A stretch of 64,000 nucleotides of DNA from Acidovorax sp. A1169 (GTDB lineage Bacteria; Pseudomonadota; Gammaproteobacteria; Burkholderiales; Burkholderiaceae_C), in assembly GCF_030704685.1 (NCBI RefSeq), contig NZ_JAUZDX010000006.1:124001-188000 (forward strand). The letters are read 5' to 3'. Numbering within the stretch: position 1 is the stretch's first letter; every line of letters starts with the position of its first letter. Position numbers and translations under genes: made by a program. This document shows positions 5,497-13,742 of the stretch, piece after piece. The notes below the pieces were generated by a model. The model was not told where the DNA came from, did not search any database, and saw only the letters and a list, made by a program, of their open reading frames with translations.

Positions 5497-8423
5497 CAAC
5501 ACCCATCACCCCCGACCTGATCCGCGCAGCCCTGGCGCACATTCCTGCAAGCCTGCCGCGTGATGATTGGGCGCGGGTGGGCATGGCCATCAAGAGCGAG
5601 TATCCCGACACTACGGGCCGGGATCTCTTTGAGGACTGGAGTGCGACCGCAGATACCCACGATGCGCGGGCTACGCGCAGCACCTGGCAGAGCATCAAGG
5701 CGGGCGGCGGTGTCTCCATCAACACGCTGCTCTACATCGCCAAAGAGCACGGCTTCAAGCTGCCCAAGGCCACCGACTTGCCGGCCCCGCCCGACCCTGC
5801 AGAGCTGGCCAGGCGTGAGGCCGAGCGTGCTAAGCAGCGCAAGGATGAACAGAACAGCCGCCAGCTTGCACAAGCTGCAGCGGCAGCCGAGGCACTGGCC
5901 TTGTGGGATGCCGGCAGCGACAGCGGCACTAGCGCTTACCTGGCCCGAAAGGGCGTGCAGGCCTTTGGCGTGCGCTTCACGGCAGATGGCTGGATGCTGG
6001 TGCCGGTGCGTGATGCTGCTGGCAAGCTGTGGAACCTGCAGCGCGTCGCGCCAGAGCGCGCACGGTATGGAACAGACAAGCTGTTTTTGAAGGGCGGGCG
6101 AAAGGCTGGCCTCTGGCACTGGTGCGGTGACCCGGCCGGCGCTGATGTGCTGCTGATCGCCGAGGGCTACGCCACGGCCGCGAGTCTGCACCAGGCCACT
6201 GGCCGGCCTGTTGCCGTGGCCTTCGATGCCGGCAGTCTTGCGCCGGTGGCTAAGGCGCTGCGCCAGGCTTACCCGGCTGCTCTGCTGGTGCTGTGTGGCG
6301 ACGATGACCAAGCCACCGAAGCCCGCACAGGCACCAATACCGGGCGGGTGAAAGCGACGGCTGCAGCGCATGCGGTGGGCGGCCTGGCCGTGTTCCCTGA
6401 GGGCCTGCCCGAGGGCGGCAGCGACTTCAATGACATGGGCCAGGCGCATGGCATGGACGCCGTGAGCGAGTGCATCGAGGCCGCGATACATGCCAAGGCC
6501 ACAGAGCCCGCAGAGCCTGTGGACGAAGGGCAGGGCGGGCCAGGCGGCAATGCGCCCCCGCCTGGCCCGCCTGGCCCGCCTGGTGGTCCTGCTGGGCCTG
6601 GTAGCGGCCGTACGGGGGGCGGTCGATCCTTTGATCCCTTTATCGTTGATGACTCGGGTGTGTTGCATATCGGCGTGGACCGAGAAGGCCAGCCCAAACC
6701 GCCGCAGTGGGTGTGCAGCCGGCTGGATGTGCAGGCTCAAACCCATGATCAGGATGGCGCCAGTTGGGGCTACCTGCTTGGCTTTGCCGATCCCCGGGGC
6801 AATCCCAAGCAATGGGCTATGCCTGCCCGCATGCTGTCGGGTGATGGGGGGGAATACCGCGCTGTGCTGCTGAGTATGGGTCTGCAAATCGCCCCATCGT
6901 CTAGCGCTCGTAATCTGTTGACCCAGTACATCCAGACCCGCCAGCCAGGCGAGTTTGCGAGCTGTACGGACCGCATCGGCTGGCACGGCCGGGCTTTCGT
7001 GCTGCCGCATGAAACCATCGGCGACGATGCCGAGCGCATCGTGTTCCAGTCTGAAAACCAGATGGAGAACACCTTCCGGGTGAAGCACGATGCAGAGGCC
7101 TGGCGCGACCGCATTGGGGCGCTGTGCATGGGTAATTCCCGCCTGGTGTTCGCTGTGGCATCTGCATTTGCTGGGCCGCTGCTGCGCCCTGCAGGCATGG
7201 AGAGCGGCGGCTTCCATTTTCGTGGTGACAGCTCCAGCGGCAAGACCACGGCCCTGCGCCTGGCCGCCAGCGTGTACGGTGGCCCGAGCTACATGCAGCG
7301 CTGGCGCACCACCGATAACGCGCTTGAGGCCATTGCAGCGCAGCACTGCGATTCGCTGCTGATCCTCGATGAGTTGGCGCAGGTAGAGGGCAAGGTTGCA
7401 GGCGAGTGCGCCTACATGCTGGCCAATGAGCAGAGCAAGGCGCGCGCCACACGCAACGGTGCGCCACGTGCCCGCCTGTCCTGGCGCCTGCTGTTCCTGA
7501 GTGCCGGCGAGCTGGGCCTAGCGGACCACATGGCCGAGGGCATGAAGCGCACGCGCACAGGCCAAGAGGTGCGCATGGCCGACATCCCGGCCGATGCTGG
7601 CGCGGGCCTCGGCACGTTTGAGAACCTGCACGACTTTGCTGGTGGTGCTGCCTTCTCAAGTCACCTGACGCGGGAGGCACAGGTTTGCTACGGTGCACCA
7701 GGCCGTGCATTCCTTGAGTGGGCATGTGACAACGCCGAAGGCCTGGGCAAGCGGGTGCGCGCGCGCGTGCAGGCCCTGGCCAGGCAGTGGGTTCCCGATG
7801 GCGCCTCGGGCCAGGTGGAGCGGGTAGCCGCCCGGTTTGCGCTGGTGGGCGCTGCCGGCGAGCTGGCCACCGAAGCGCAGCTTACGGGCTGGCCCGTGGG
7901 TGAAAGCGAGCGGGCTGCATGCGTGTGCTTTGAAGCCTGGATGCGCGCACGTGGTGGAGCTGGCAATGGCGAAGTGGTATCCATGCTGCGGCAGGTGCGC
8001 CGCTTTCTGGAGTCGCATGGTGAAGGCCGCTTCACCTGGTGGCACCGGGCATCCGATGACCATAACGCCAAGACGTTGCAGCGGGCCGGATACCGCCGCC
8101 TGGTGGACAAGGATGGCAAGCCCATCAAGATGGCGAAACAGACGGCCGCGCCTGGAACGTCGGCCAGGGATGCGGAGATATACGAAGCCGCGACCCGTCC
8201 AGACGATGAGAGCACCAGCGTTGAATACTTCGTGCTGCCTGAGGTGTTCCGTGCCGAGGTGTGCCAGGGCTTCGACTACCAGGCCGTGGCCCGTGTGCTC
8301 TTTGAGCATGGGGCGTTGATCCCCGGTGCCGGCCGTGCATACGACTGCAAGCAGCGCTTGCCTGGCTTGGGCCTGTCCAACTGCTACCGCATCTCGCCGG
8401 CACTGTTCGCCATCGACGTGTAG
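5493..8423 (+). CDS. PriCT / Toprim / DUF927 replication-type protein
   Basis: 976 residues, starting at the ATG that overlaps the previous stop. Visible in order: a PriCT-2-like N-terminus (about 1-75); a Toprim fold (about 185-290) with AEGYATAAS giving the catalytic Glu and LCGDDDQ the Asp pair; a Gly/Pro collagen-like linker (about 349-378); and a DUF927 ATPase/helicase-like domain (about 383-800) with a Walker A GDSSSGKTT near 580 and a Walker B LLILDEL near 625. This is the primase-helicase layout used by satellite phages and integrative elements to replicate their own DNA. It is the last gene of an ATGA-linked series. A truncated copy of its 3' 40% lies at 9883-11247. Confidence 0.85.
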   Translation: MTTPITPDLIRAALAHIPASLPRDDWARVGMAIKSEYPDTTGRDLFEDWSATADTHDARATRSTWQSIKAGGGVSINTLLYIAKEHGFKLPKATDLPAPPDPAELARREAERAKQRKDEQNSRQLAQAAAAAEALALWDAGSDSGTSAYLARKGVQAFGVRFTADGWMLVPVRDAAGKLWNLQRVAPERARYGTDKLFLKGGRKAGLWHWCGDPAGADVLLIAEGYATAASLHQATGRPVAVAFDAGSLAPVAKALRQAYPAALLVLCGDDDQATEARTGTNTGRVKATAAAHAVGGLAVFPEGLPEGGSDFNDMGQAHGMDAVSECIEAAIHAKATEPAEPVDEGQGGPGGNAPPPGPPGPPGGPAGPGSGRTGGGRSFDPFIVDDSGVLHIGVDREGQPKPPQWVCSRLDVQAQTHDQDGASWGYLLGFADPRGNPKQWAMPARMLSGDGGEYRAVLLSMGLQIAPSSSARNLLTQYIQTRQPGEFASCTDRIGWHGRAFVLPHETIGDDAERIVFQSENQMENTFRVKHDAEAWRDRIGALCMGNSRLVFAVASAFAGPLLRPAGMESGGFHFRGDSSSGKTTALRLAASVYGGPSYMQRWRTTDNALEAIAAQHCDSLLILDELAQVEGKVAGECAYMLANEQSKARATRNGAPRARLSWRLLFLSAGELGLADHMAEGMKRTRTGQEVRMADIPADAGAGLGTFENLHDFAGGAAFSSHLTREAQVCYGAPGRAFLEWACDNAEGLGKRVRARVQALARQWVPDGASGQVERVAARFALVGAAGELATEAQLTGWPVGESERAACVCFEAWMRARGGAGNGEVVSMLRQVRRFLESHGEGRFTWWHRASDDHNAKTLQRAGYRRLVDKDGKPIKMAKQTAAPGTSARDAEIYEAATRPDDESTSVEYFVLPEVFRAEVCQGFDYQAVARVLFEHGALIPGAGRAYDCKQRLPGLGLSNCYRISPALFAIDV
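7662..7940 (+). repeat. 279-bp block identical to 10303-10581
   Basis: Base-for-base comparison shows no difference over 279 bases at a constant offset of 2641, whereas the sequence on either side differs at many positions. The block is inside the DUF927 gene. Confidence 0.8.
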
Positions 8424-8446
8424 GCGTTGCCCCAGGTCCCCCCATC

Positions 8447-9481
8447 ATGGCAACACCGAAAAAGACAGCCGCCGGCACCTGGCGCATGCAGATCGAGGTC
8501 GGCGGTGTTCGTGACAGCAACACCTTGCCTACCAAGCGCGAGATCCAGGAATGGGCAGCGCGGCGCTCCATCGAACTTAAGGCGGCCGCCTCGGGCCGCG
8601 CTGGCGAACTGCGGTCGCTGCAGGACGTGCTGCAGCGCTATGCCCTGGAGGTGAGTCCGGACAAAAAGGGGTGGCAGAAGGAAGCGATCCGGCTGAAGGC
8701 GTACCAGGGAAAAGCGCATGTGCTGCCACTCAAAAAGGCCATCACGGATCTGACCGAGGCGGATCTAATCGCCTGGCGTGATGACCGATTGAAAAAGGCT
8801 AGCCGGGGTGCTGTGCTGCGGGATATCACACTGCTGGGCTCGGTGCTGGAGCATGCACGGCGAGAGTGGAAGTACATCAGCAGCAATCCCATGCGTGACG
8901 TGTCGCGGCCACAGGAGCCGGACCATCGGGAGAGGTTGATCACTTGGCGGGAAACGAAACAGGTGTTGCGCAAGCTGGGGCACAAGCCCACGCGCCAGGC
9001 CGGCAACGTGCGCTCGGTGAGCCAAGCCGTGGCGCTGTGCTACCTGGTGGCGCTATCGACCGGCATGCGCGCCGGCGAGCTGGCCGGGCTGACCTGGGAC
9101 CGGGTCTACCCCGACTACGTGCGCCTGCGGGTGGCGGACACCAAGACCAGCACAGCGCGCGACGTGCCCCTGTCGCGCCGGGCGCGGGCCTACATTGCGC
9201 GGATGCGGGGATGGGACGATGAGCGGGTGTTCGGCGTTGCGACGGGAAGCCTCGATGCGCTGTTTCGCAAGGCGCGAGTGCGGGCGGGGCTGAGCGGGTT
9301 CACCTTCCACGACTCGCGGCACACGGCGGCCACGATGATCGCCGGCCGCATGCGAAGCCAGCACTTGCCGGCTCAGCAGGCGGTGCTAGACCTGTGCAAG
9401 ATTTTCGGGTGGAAGCGGATTGACCAGGCGCTGGTCTACTTCAACCCTGCAGCCAGCGACATTGCATCGCGGCTGGGCTGA
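8447..9481 (+). CDS. Phage-type tyrosine site-specific recombinase
   Basis: 344 residues, beginning MATPKKTAAGTWRM, 23 bases after the DUF927 gene. It has a short N-terminal arm-binding part, a SAM-like core-binding segment (about 60-150) and a complete catalytic domain. The catalytic residues are Arg208 in STGMRAGEL, Lys233 in DTKTS, H288-x-x-R291 in HDSRH, Trp322 in FGWKR and the nucleophile Tyr331 in VYFNP. All residues for activity are present. It is of a different family from the P4-type integrase tail at the start of the window. Its stop is 13 bases from the convergent HTH gene. In many elements of this type the attachment site lies just beyond the 3' end of such an integrase. Confidence 0.9.
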   Translation: MATPKKTAAGTWRMQIEVGGVRDSNTLPTKREIQEWAARRSIELKAAASGRAGELRSLQDVLQRYALEVSPDKKGWQKEAIRLKAYQGKAHVLPLKKAITDLTEADLIAWRDDRLKKASRGAVLRDITLLGSVLEHARREWKYISSNPMRDVSRPQEPDHRERLITWRETKQVLRKLGHKPTRQAGNVRSVSQAVALCYLVALSTGMRAGELAGLTWDRVYPDYVRLRVADTKTSTARDVPLSRRARAYIARMRGWDDERVFGVATGSLDALFRKARVRAGLSGFTFHDSRHTAATMIAGRMRSQHLPAQQAVLDLCKIFGWKRIDQALVYFNPAASDIASRLG

Positions 9482-9494
9482 TCTGCCGGCCTGG

Positions 9495-9743
9495 TCAGCG
9501 GCGGCCGGCCTCCCACTCCACCACCTCGGCCAGCAGCCATTGGCCGTCGGTCGCGGGCTCGGGGAAGTCCTTGCGGCGGACCATGGCGGTGAGGGTCTTG
9601 CTGCACACGTCCAGGCGCTCGCAAACCTGTTTGCGTGACAGCCTGGCACCCATGGTGCGAGTCAGCTGCAGAACGGTGTCTGTGAGGCGGCCCACCATGC
9701 TGGTGAGGGTGTCGATGCGTTCTATCAGGGCGGTATCGGTCAT
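9495..9743 (-). CDS. HTH protein with N-terminal coiled coil
   Basis: 82 residues on the minus strand from the ATG at 9743, with AAAGG about ten bases upstream. Residues 5-36 make a short heptad-like coiled coil (IERIDTLTSMVGRL, TVLQLTRTM). Residues 37-75 form an AlpA/excisionase-like helix-turn-helix (RKQVCERLDVCSKTLTAMVRR then KDFPEP and WLLAEVVEWEAG). It lies tail-to-tail with the integrase, which suits an excisionase or integrase regulator; that is inference from position. The next upstream sequence is the broken DUF927 copy on the other strand. Confidence 0.65.
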   Translation of the reverse strand: MTDTALIERIDTLTSMVGRLTDTVLQLTRTMGARLSRKQVCERLDVCSKTLTAMVRRKDFPEPATDGQWLLAEVVEWEAGRR

Positions 9744-10302
9744 TCGTTGCCTTTTGTAGGGCAGGGCATTTTGCAGTACCAGGTTGCAGCATCTCGCGCA
9801 GCTTGTGGCGGGGGGCGGCATGTATTGGTGCCTGTGGGCATCGCGAGCGGGTTTGCACATTCGCGGCAATCGCGCCAGAGGCAAAGCTACAGCGCTGCGC
9901 CTGGCCGCCAGCGTCTACGGTGGCCCGAGCTACATGCAGCGCTGGCGCACCACCGATAACGCGCTTAAGGCCATCGCCGCACAGCACTGCGATTCGTTGC
10001 TGATCCTGGATGAGCTGGCACAGGTAGAGGGCAAGGTGGCGGGCGAGTGTGTCTACATGCTGGCCAACGAACAGAGCAAGGCTTGCGCCACACGCAACGG
10101 CGCGCCACCTGCCCGCCTGTCCTGGCGCCTGCTGTTCCTGAGTGCCGGCGAGCTGGGACTAGCGGACCACATGGCTGAGGGCATGAAGCGCACGCGCACA
10201 GGCCAAGAGGTGCGCATGGCCGACATACCGGCCGATGCCGGCGCCGGTCTCGGCGCCTTCGAGAACCTGCACGACTTTGCAAGTGGTGCCGTCTTCTCCG
10301 GC

Positions 10303-10581
10303 CACCTGACGCGGGAGGCACAGGTTTGCTACGGTGCACCAGGCCGTGCATTCCTTGAGTGGGCATGTGACAACGCCGAAGGCCTGGGCAAGCGGGTGCG
10401 CGCGCGCGTGCAGGCCCTGGCCAGGCAGTGGGTTCCCGATGGCGCCTCGGGCCAGGTGGAGCGGGTAGCCGCCCGGTTTGCGCTGGTGGGCGCTGCCGGC
10501 GAGCTGGCCACCGAAGCGCAGCTTACGGGCTGGCCCGTGGGTGAAAGCGAGCGGGCTGCATGCGTGTGCTTTGAAGCCTGG
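10303..10581 (+). repeat. 279-bp block identical to 7662-7940
   Basis: Identical to the DUF927 segment at 7662-7940, with sharp edges at both ends. The flanks differ at many third positions and by whole codons. Confidence 0.8.
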
Positions 10582-11066
10582 CTGCGCGCACGCGGTGGGG
10601 CTGGCAATGGCGAAGTGGTCAGCATGTTGCGTGCCGTGCGGCGGTTCCTTGAGTCGCACGGTGAAGGGCGGTTCACCTGGTGGCACCGGGCATCGGATGA
10701 CCACAACGCCAAGACGCTGCAGCGTGCCGGCTTCCGCCGCATGGTGGACAAGGACGGTAAGCCCATCAAGAGCGATGCAGAGCACCAGCGGGAGTACGGC
10801 GAGTGCATGGCTCCGACCGATGGTGAGTGCGTGAGCGTTGAACACTTCGTGCTGCCCGAGGTGTTCCGTGCCGAGGTGTGCCAAGGCTTCGATTGCCAGG
10901 CCGTGGCCCGTTTCCTTCTGGAGCATGTGGCACTACCCCCCGGCGCCGGCCGTTCATTCGTCTGCAAGCAACGCTTGCCAGGCATGGGCCTGCCCAACTT
11001 CCACCGCATCAGGCCTGCGCTGTTCGCCATCGACGTGCAGCCGGTGGTTCCGGCTTGGCTGGGCTT

Positions 11067-11082
11067 GTGCACACGTCTGCAC
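11067..11082. repeat. 16-bp palindrome, member 4 of 4
   Basis: GTGCACACGTCTGCAC is the exact reverse complement of the member at 3155. A TTGT/ACAA extension is shared too. It lies in the read-through tail of the broken DUF927 copy. Confidence 0.55.
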
Positions 11083-11277
11083 GGCCTGCCGCCAGGCGGT
11101 AGCCACGCCGGCCGCCTGGTGGGGCGGGGCAAGATTTCACCCCGCGCCGCAATTTCTGAAACGCACCAAAATGTGCATCAGCGTTTTTTACGCTCGCGCC
11201 AGAAAGTGGGTTTGAGTTGTAACGGTGACAGGCCCGCACGCCCGTAAATGTGCGGAACTCGCGCTCTTGCCCGAAAT

Positions 11278-11367
11278 TTGTTCCCACTCACGCACGCAGT
11301 GGGAACAGAGTGGGAACGCGCTAAGCCCCTGTTTATGCGGTGTTCCCACTGTTCCCACTGTTCCCAC
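11278..11367. repeat. GTGGGAACA iteron cluster (right)
   Basis: Six copies in mixed orientation: reverse at 11278, forward at 11299 and 11310 (11 bp apart), and three tandem reverse copies at 11341, 11350 and 11359 (9 bp apart). The first pair makes a perfect inverted repeat, GTTCCCACT/AGTGGGAAC. Related GGGGGAACA motifs recur at 11759 and 11771. They match the left cluster at 446-550. Confidence 0.7.
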
Positions 11368-11864
11368 ACAAAAATGCAAGGGGGCGAAGGATGCGGGCTC
11401 GCACGGTTTCGCCCGATGCCCAAAAATGTGCATCTGCCTGCCTTGCTTGGTGCCCTGCAGCCAGCCTGCCAGGCTGGGGTGTGTGGCCTGCCTCGGGGCG
11501 GTAGGGGTGGGGCAAAAGTCTGAGCATCGGTCCTTGGAAACCGACTGTTCAAGTGCCCATTCATGGACAGAAAAAACTACCCCCCTGGGGTTTGGCTGGC
11601 CTGGTCCTGCCCGGGCGGTGGAGGGGGAGGGGGGGGCTTCTAAAGTTTGGAGGTCTTGCCCCGGAAACCGATCAGTTCCCTAAATTTTTACGCGCGCAGG
11701 TTTTGGGGGAGGGGGGTGGGTCAAATGGTGCCGGTGGTTGGGGTAGCAAAACCAAAGCGGGGGAACAAATGGGGGAACATTTGCCTTGCTGAGAAATGGA
11801 AACCTATATTCCATGCGGGCTGCAGAGGGACTTTCAATTGACGCCAGCCCACCATCTCTCGACC

Positions 11865-11900
11865 AAAGGCGCTCATCCTGATCGGATGAGCGCCTTTTTT
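11865..11900 (+). terminator. Strong intrinsic terminator, plus strand
   Basis: A perfect 14-bp stem, AAAGGCGCTCATCC (11865-11878) with GGATGAGCGCCTTT (11884-11897), has a 5-base loop and a continuing T run. No plus-strand gene is seen in the 600 bases upstream, so it may end a non-coding transcript or shield the island. Confidence 0.8.
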
Positions 11901-11950
11901 CTTGGCCAATGCCCGCTGGTTCGCGTCATTTGGCGTTGATTGACGCAAGC

Positions 11951-12463
11951 TCACCCCTGCCGGCGCCGCCACAGCTGCTGCCCCAGGAATCCCACGACCG
12001 CCACGTTGGTCAGCGCCACGGCGGCCGATGCCACGCTCGGGTGGTGCGCGAAGTGCCAGAGCTCGAACGGGATGTACAGCGCGCCCGAGAGCGCGCCCAG
12101 CCACTCGCCCCACCGCCGATCATTCCACAGGCCATAGGCTTCGGTAAAGCGCACCAGCACATAGGCCGTCGCGGCCAGCAACAAGGGACGGAGGTCGGCG
12201 CTGAGCAGTTGGTCGATGTCGGTGAGGACCATGGCAGGGTAGCGGTCACCGGGCTTGAGGCCAATATGGCCGATGAACGAAGCCACGATGTGGTGCAGGT
12301 CGTGGTGCAGCAGGCCCACGAATCCCAGGCTGGCCGCCAGCGCTGCAAAGCCCTTGAGCGCCTCGAATGCGGCGATGGCGCGCAATGCCTGGCGATGGGG
12401 CGGGGCGCCATCGCGTGCAGGCGGCTGGTTCGATGGGGTGGGTCGTCGGTGCATGCCTGCCAT
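11951..12463 (-). CDS. DUF2127 family membrane protein
   Basis: 170 residues with a basic/Pro-rich N-terminal tail, then four predicted membrane segments. These are ALRAIAAFEALKGFAAL, LLLAATAYVLVRFTEAYGLW, WLGALSGALYIPFELWHF and a last VALTNVAVVGFLG. The RFTEAYGLWNDRRWGEWLG and ALYIPFELWH motifs are characteristic of DUF2127, a poorly understood inner-membrane family. A second in-frame Met at the N-terminus would remove the Pro-rich tail, so the start is uncertain. It is transcribed away from the envelope operon's last gene with a 35-base gap, so it may be its final member. It marks the return to core-like DNA after the island. Confidence 0.8.
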   Translation of the reverse strand: MAGMHRRPTPSNQPPARDGAPPHRQALRAIAAFEALKGFAALAASLGFVGLLHHDLHHIVASFIGHIGLKPGDRYPAMVLTDIDQLLSADLRPLLLAATAYVLVRFTEAYGLWNDRRWGEWLGALSGALYIPFELWHFAHHPSVASAAVALTNVAVVGFLGQQLWRRRQG

Positions 12464-12498
12464 CGTAGCTGCGGGCGAGGCGTGCTCTCTCCCTGTCT

Positions 12499-13095
12499 CT
12501 ATCGCCTGGGCTTGCTGGTGCGTGGCGCCCTGGGCGCCGGGCGCGCCAGGTCGGCATTGGTCTGCTCCAGCCAGAGCAGCGCATCCATTTGTGCCATGAA
12601 CCGGCGCAGGTAGTCCGGCGAAAGGGTGCGCATCAGGCCCAGCGAGCGCAGCATGAGCTTGTGCGAGTTGAGGGGGCCGGCGTTCTCGGGCGCCTTGTGC
12701 AGCGCCTGCGTGACCTGCTGCTCGGCGGAGATCTTGGACCAGACCTCGCTGAACTGGCGCACACTCTTCATCTCCGATGTGCTGGTGCTTTCGCTGGTGC
12801 GCACGTGGTCGGCCTCGGCCTGCGCGCGTGCAGCCAGGTCGCGGTTGAGCAGGGCCAGGGGCGAGTCCGTTGCGCAGGTGGCCAAGGGTGGTGCTGGTGG
12901 TGTGGCGGGCGCAGTGCCGGCCCGCGTGGCGTAGTCGGCCACGGCGGCCTGCAGCCGCTGCTGCAGCAGCGCCTGTACGGCGGGCGGCTGCGCCTGCATG
13001 CGCCGCGCCAAAGCCTCCAGGTAGTGGAATCGCGCGGGGTCATGGCCGTCGCTGCCATCCGCCTTCAGTGACTCCAGCGTGGGCTGCTCGCTCAT
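12499..13095 (-). CDS. DUF2894 family protein
   Basis: 198 residues, starting in ATGA overlap with the OmpA-like gene. The N-terminal half is helical (ALARRMQAQPPAVQALLQQRLQ) and joins through a Pro/Ala linker to a conserved C-terminal block (SVRQFSEVWSKISAEQQVTQ, LNSHKLMLRSLGLMRTLSP, DYLRRFMAQMDALLWLE). These blocks are the hallmarks of DUF2894. It has no signal or membrane segment, so it is expected in the cytoplasm. The tail is basic and Pro-rich. It is the fourth gene of the operon DUF3348-DUF802-OmpA-DUF2894, all overlapping by four bases, and likely a cytoplasmic partner of the motor-like membrane pair. Function unknown. Confidence 0.85.
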   Translation of the reverse strand: MSEQPTLESLKADGSDGHDPARFHYLEALARRMQAQPPAVQALLQQRLQAAVADYATRAGTAPATPPAPPLATCATDSPLALLNRDLAARAQAEADHVRTSESTSTSEMKSVRQFSEVWSKISAEQQVTQALHKAPENAGPLNSHKLMLRSLGLMRTLSPDYLRRFMAQMDALLWLEQTNADLARPAPRAPRTSKPRR

Positions 13096-13742
13096 GGCGG
13101 CTTGGGTTTGGTGGCCCGGGGCACAGGTGCCATCTCCACACGCCGGTTCTGCGCGCGGCCCTTTTCGTCGGCGTTGTCGGCCACGGGCTGTTCAGCGCCG
13201 AAGGCGGCGGCGAACACCTGGGAGGAGGGCATGCCCTCTTCGGCCAGTGCGCGCGTCACGGTCAACGCGCGCTGGGCCGAAAGCTCGAGGTTGTCGGCAA
13301 AGCGCTGGTTGCCGCCGCTGCGCAGCAGGGTGTTGTCGGTGAAGCCGCTCACCATCAGCATTTCGTCACGCTCGCGCAGGTACACCAGCAGGGGTTGCAC
13401 CAGGCTTGTCAGCAACTGGCGGCCTTCGGGCCGCAACTCGGCCGAACCCGCCCCGAACAGCACGCTGCCGCTGATGCCGATGCGGCCATTGCTCACGGTC
13501 ACGCGGCCGCTGGCCAGGGGGATGGCCAGGGCCTTCTCCAGGGCCATGCGGCGCTGCTCTTCCATCTGGCGCTTTTCCACTTCCTGCTTGAGGCTGGCCA
13601 CCAGATCGATCTGCACCACCAGCACGCCCACCAGGATCAGCACGAAGGCGCCCAGCAGGCCGGCCATCAGGTCGCCGAAGACGGCCCAGACCGGGGCCGT
13701 CTGTTCGGTGGCGTCGTCCAGGGTGTCGTCGTAGCCGGTCAC
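13092..13742 (-). CDS. OmpA/MotB-like protein, stator B-type partner
   Basis: 216 residues from a GTG start that overlaps the DUF802 stop as GTGA. One membrane helix (about 18-45) carries a conserved Asp in FGDLMAGLLGAF, as do MotB and ZorB at the ion-binding site. It is followed by a coiled linker and a peptidoglycan-binding OmpA-like domain (about 85-205). That domain has VSGFTDNTLL, NLELSAQRALTV and GRAQNRRVEM, the latter two being the NLxLSxxRA and N-x-R-R-V motifs. It would anchor to the cell wall and form an ion channel with the upstream protein. It is a motor-type pair rather than an outer-membrane porin. Confidence 0.85.
   Translation of the reverse strand: MTGYDDTLDDATEQTAPVWAVFGDLMAGLLGAFVLILVGVLVVQIDLVASLKQEVEKRQMEEQRRMALEKALAIPLASGRVTVSNGRIGISGSVLFGAGSAELRPEGRQLLTSLVQPLLVYLRERDEMLMVSGFTDNTLLRSGGNQRFADNLELSAQRALTVTRALAEEGMPSSQVFAAAFGAEQPVADNADEKGRAQNRRVEMAPVPRATKPKPP

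Larger units (their letters stand above)
9883..11247 (+). pseudogene. Truncated second copy of the DUF927 protein gene
   Basis: The frame from about 9883 matches the 3' part of the gene at 5493-8423 (from about base 7238 onward) closely to the residue level, but the first 580 residues are absent. The Walker A loop is wrecked: RARGKATAL replaces GDSSSGKTTAL. There is no plausible start codon or ribosome site. The stop is also lost: copy 1 ends ...FAIDV-stop, whereas here GTG is followed by CAG and the frame runs on another 68 codons to 11247. An internal segment differs in length and sequence (about 10768-10830 versus 8126-8215). It is a remnant of a second element or of a duplication. Confidence 0.75.
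11248..11950. other. Non-coding right end of the island
   Basis: About 700 bases with no supported gene. Contents: the right iteron cluster; AAAATGTGCATC-type repeats at about 11168 and 11424 (a weaker one near 840); G-runs at about 11622-11640 and 11704-11720 with possible quadruplex character; two GGGGGAACA motifs; and the terminator at 11865. No tRNA-like fold or clear attachment duplication could be seen, so the exact island edge remains open. Confidence 0.55.

Noticed and set aside
5439-7346. A 635-codon open frame on the minus strand across the DUF927 gene
   Set aside because: High-GC third positions of the real gene create long shadow frames on the opposite strand; the translated product is Arg/Ala/His-rich without domain motifs.
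9784-9882. Treating the open frame upstream of the broken DUF927 copy as its N-terminus
   Set aside because: The first 33 codons do not resemble the parent protein and have no ribosome site; they are unrelated flanking sequence.
11600-11730. A protein-coding frame across the G-rich segment
   Set aside because: The frame is low-complexity Gly/Trp-rich, has no ribosome site and overlaps the repeat region.
11842-11864. A possible tRNA 3' end (sequence ending CGACCA) marking the attachment site
   Set aside because: No T-arm motif or acceptor-stem pairing can be drawn, so no tRNA or attachment site is claimed.
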